Assembly (NCBI GenBank): GCA_030670005.1
Contig: DAOVCL010000038.1
Coordinates: 1 to 12,429 of the forward strand
Origin: Candidatus Zixiibacteriota bacterium
GTDB lineage: Bacteria > SM23-81 > DAOVCL01
Direction of reading: 5' to 3'
Length of the DNA stretch: 12,429 bases
The notes under the pieces were generated by a model. The model did no database searches, was not told where the DNA came from, and saw nothing but the letters and a program-made list of their open reading frames with translations. The translations under genes were made by a program, and so were the position numbers. Shown here piece after piece: positions 12,281 through 12,429 of the stretch. Numbering within the stretch: the first letter of the stretch is position 1; every line of letters starts with the position of its first letter.

Positions 12281-12429
12281 AGAGGAGAGTAATAATTAAC
12301 GGGGATCAGGTGACAGCGAACAGGTATAGGGGGTAGGAGTCAGAATTAAGGATTAAGAATTCAGGATTCAGATGAAACGGCGGGGATTGGGCAAAATATG
12401 TGGGAGGCATCTCCCCTGGGCGGAGCCTC
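12281..12429 (+). other. downstream region with short repeats and a possible gene start
   Basis: An AATTAAG/GATTAAG/AATTCAG tandem degenerate repeat (about 12343-12371) resembles the one at 1281-1297. An ATG at 12372 opens a frame (MKRRGLGKICGRHLPW) that stays open to the window edge, with only a weak ribosome site. GGGAG-GCAT-CTCCC (12402-12415) is a small hairpin inside it. This may be repeat DNA and not a gene; the window ends too early to decide. Confidence 0.35.

Overview
The window looks like a chromosomal contig from an uncultured Gram-negative bacterium with moderate G+C. Two neighbouring secreted proteins end in the same C-terminal domain (NYPNPFN followed by VYNILGQ, a T9SS type A / FlgD-Ig-like sorting tail). 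Such tails abound in the Bacteroidetes/FCB group and in candidate phyla such as WOR-3/Stahlbacteria, Zixibacteria and KSB1. The Cys-bearing YVTN repeat (NKVYCAN) reminds me of WOR-3-type genomes, but that is recollection and no phylogenetic marker here settles it. Intergenic DNA carries several short degenerate hairpin or dyad elements of a kind that recurs in assemblies of uncultured bacteria.

Layout. (1) 1-1227, minus strand: a housekeeping pair, nadE (NH3-dependent NAD+ synthetase) followed after 4 bp by rsmI, which is cut by the window edge. (2) 1228-1816: a gene-poor stretch with repeat debris. (3) 1817-5087, plus strand: an extended -10 sigma70 promoter, a small exported protein (113 aa), then a TPR protein and a GAF / AAA+ sigma54-activator / Fis-HTH protein. 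The last two are in different frames but read like one protein split by a -1 frameshift at about 3594-3615. (4) 5088-5637: a region shaped like a sigma54-controlled promoter. It has a candidate activator dyad (5173-5187), an IHF-like site (5248-5260), an intrinsic terminator for the activator transcript (5268-5302), an excellent -24/-12 element (5308-5323), and a long foldable leader. (5) 5638-10187: a 57-aa cationic peptide gene, a 16-repeat YVTN beta-propeller and a subtilisin-like protease, the last two with signal peptides and sorting tails, closed by a strong terminator (10215-10249). (6) 10370-12280: a perfect-consensus sigma70 promoter with a leader containing a repeat hairpin, then an ABC-2 exporter ATPase and permease with overlapping reading frames.

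Inferred logic. The TPR-GAF-sigma54 regulator probably activates the promoter just downstream of its own gene. Because I see no terminator between 5334 and 10215, that transcript could include the peptide, the propeller and the protease. The 113-aa exported protein co-transcribed with the TPR sensor is a possible signal or partner. This would be a sigma54-based surface-protein regulon; the regulatory links rest on motifs and adjacency only. A heptanucleotide tandem repeat inside the propeller's sorting tail offers a possible on/off switch for its surface attachment.
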